The position numbers and the translations under genes are program-made. From positions 1 to 8,684 of the forward strand of contig CANHOE010000097.1 of assembly GCA_947462175.1 (NCBI GenBank): a stretch of 8,684 nucleotides of DNA. The letters are read 5' to 3'. Under the pieces are notes generated by a model, which did not search any database, was not told the DNA's origin, and saw only the letters and a list, made by a program, of their open reading frames with translations. Positions 7,844-8,684 of the stretch are shown one piece after another. This DNA comes from Burkholderiales bacterium. Its GTDB lineage: Bacteria > Pseudomonadota > Gammaproteobacteria > Burkholderiales > Burkholderiaceae_C. Positions within the stretch are counted from its first letter, which is position 1. Each line of letters starts with the position of its first letter.

Positions 7844-8684
7844 ATGTCGACAATCACCCCATGGGTCGCCAGCCCTGCAACTTGGCTCATCGGCGCGAAG
7901 CGCTGCCTCCTGATGACGGCCATGGTGGGCGCATGGAGCTGCACAGGCGCCGTCGCGCAGTCGGCTACCGACAGTCCGCCGTTCACCTCGCCAGGCAGCA
8001 ATTCCTGGACCTTTGCCATCGACAACGACTTTCTGGCCTTGAGCACCCGTGATGCTGGCTATTCGGGCGGCTTCCTGTTCACGATCTCGGGCCCGGACGC
8101 GGCAGACAACTTGGTGTCGCTCGACGGTGTGCTCGGATTCATCGACAACTGGTGGCTGCCTGGCGCCACGCGCACCTCGTCGAAAACCGCCTTGCAGTTC
8201 GGGGCCCAGGCGTACACCCCGGAAGACAAGGAGTCTCGCGCGCCGATCTACGACGACCGGCCCTACGCGGGCCTGTTCTCGCTGACCAGCACCCGGATGA
8301 CCATCACCGATGCGGGCCAGACCGCCTGGTCTTCGGCGCTGACCGTGGGCGTTCTCGGCACCTCATTGGGAAAGCACCTGCATCGGGGTTTCCACAAACT
8401 GATCGGCAGCCAGGTGCCTAACGGCTACAGGCACCAGATCTCGGAGGGCGGTGAGCCCACCCTGAAGTACACCGTGCGGCGGCAGGGCCTGATCGCCAAG
8501 CTCCGCTCGGTGTCCGGTGGACGAGCCGATTTCAAGTGGGGTGTCGAAGCAGGCCTGGGGTACATCACCGATGCGAGCCTGATGGTGTCGGGGCGGTATG
8601 GCAAGTTCTCGACGCCGTGGTGGTCGCTGTACCCGGAGCGCAGCGAGTACTACGCGCCGCCCCCCAGCAGCATCGACGGCGATC
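7844..8684 (+). CDS. LpxR-family (DUF2219) outer-membrane lipid A 3'-O-deacylase, partial at the right edge
   Basis: The frame is open from the ATG at 7844 to the window edge, giving 280 residues without a stop, so the C-terminus is missing. LpxR is a calcium-dependent 12-stranded outer-membrane barrel that removes the 3'-acyloxyacyl chain of lipid A. Family marks are clear: AIDNDF (58-63), which supplies the Asn-Asp pair (N61, D62); GYSGG (72-76); YTPED; YDDRPYAGLFSL; GVLGTSLG; then GFHKLIG with H184, matching catalytic H122 of Salmonella LpxR, and a downstream HQI segment. The Salmonella catalytic Thr34 (YTAG) appears here as S74 (YSGG). The N-terminus has a signal peptide ending AVA-Q (cleavage near 38/39). 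Its n-region is long (about 20 residues), so the true start could be the in-frame ATG for M24, though that would leave few basic residues. No good ribosome-binding site is seen before either. Confidence 0.88.
   Translation, partial: MSTITPWVASPATWLIGAKRCLLMTAMVGAWSCTGAVAQSATDSPPFTSPGSNSWTFAIDNDFLALSTRDAGYSGGFLFTISGPDAADNLVSLDGVLGFIDNWWLPGATRTSSKTALQFGAQAYTPEDKESRAPIYDDRPYAGLFSLTSTRMTITDAGQTAWSSALTVGVLGTSLGKHLHRGFHKLIGSQVPNGYRHQISEGGEPTLKYTVRRQGLIAKLRSVSGGRADFKWGVEAGLGYITDASLMVSGRYGKFSTPWWSLYPERSEYYAPPPSSIDGD

Noticed and set aside
7951..7966. Lipobox (GAWSC) making the LpxR-family protein a lipoprotein
   Set aside because: Tryptophan at the -2 position does not fit a lipobox, and a standard AVA-Q signal peptidase I site lies five residues later, as expected for an outer-membrane barrel.

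Overview
This is GC-rich bacterial chromosome DNA from a Gram-negative proteobacterium. The single-stranded DNA-binding protein, the cytochrome pair and the LpxR-type outer-membrane protein together suggest a betaproteobacterium, perhaps Burkholderiales. That placement rests on remembered family resemblance, not on a search. The window holds nine genes (eight complete, one running off the right edge). I see no rRNA, tRNA, CRISPR array, insertion sequence or phage gene.

Layout: (1) Positions 33-1617, plus strand: a YecA/UPF0149-type protein with a C-terminal SEC-C zinc motif, followed after 4 bases by a small metallophosphoesterase. (2) Positions 1634-2245, minus strand: a TetR-family repressor, convergent with the phosphoesterase. 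(3) Positions 2369-5089, plus strand and divergent from tetR: a PaiB-like FMN-binding protein, a diheme c4-type cytochrome and a membrane-anchored triheme cytochrome c. These are packed with a 10-base gap and then a 4-base ATGA overlap, so they look like one operon. (4) Positions 5111-5629, minus strand: ssb, convergent with the cytochromes. (5) Positions 5719-7671, plus strand: recQ, divergent from ssb across about 90 bases. (6) Positions 7844 to the end, plus strand: an LpxR-family lipid A 3'-O-deacylase, incomplete.

How the parts fit: the most interesting unit is tetR / paiB-like / cyt c4 / triheme cyt c. A strong interrupted inverted repeat lies between tetR and paiB and touches the preferred tetR start, so tetR may control itself and the electron-transfer operon. 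The two cytochromes together could pass electrons from a periplasmic or membrane dehydrogenase to a terminal oxidase or quinone, but no dehydrogenase catalytic subunit is encoded here. ssb and recQ are divergent neighbours whose products are known to interact physically in other bacteria. The remaining genes are housekeeping or envelope functions. I find no convincing sign of a wholly new system; the candidates for a second look are the tetR operator, the orphan cytochrome pair, and residue-level oddities in RecQ, the cytochromes and LpxR.
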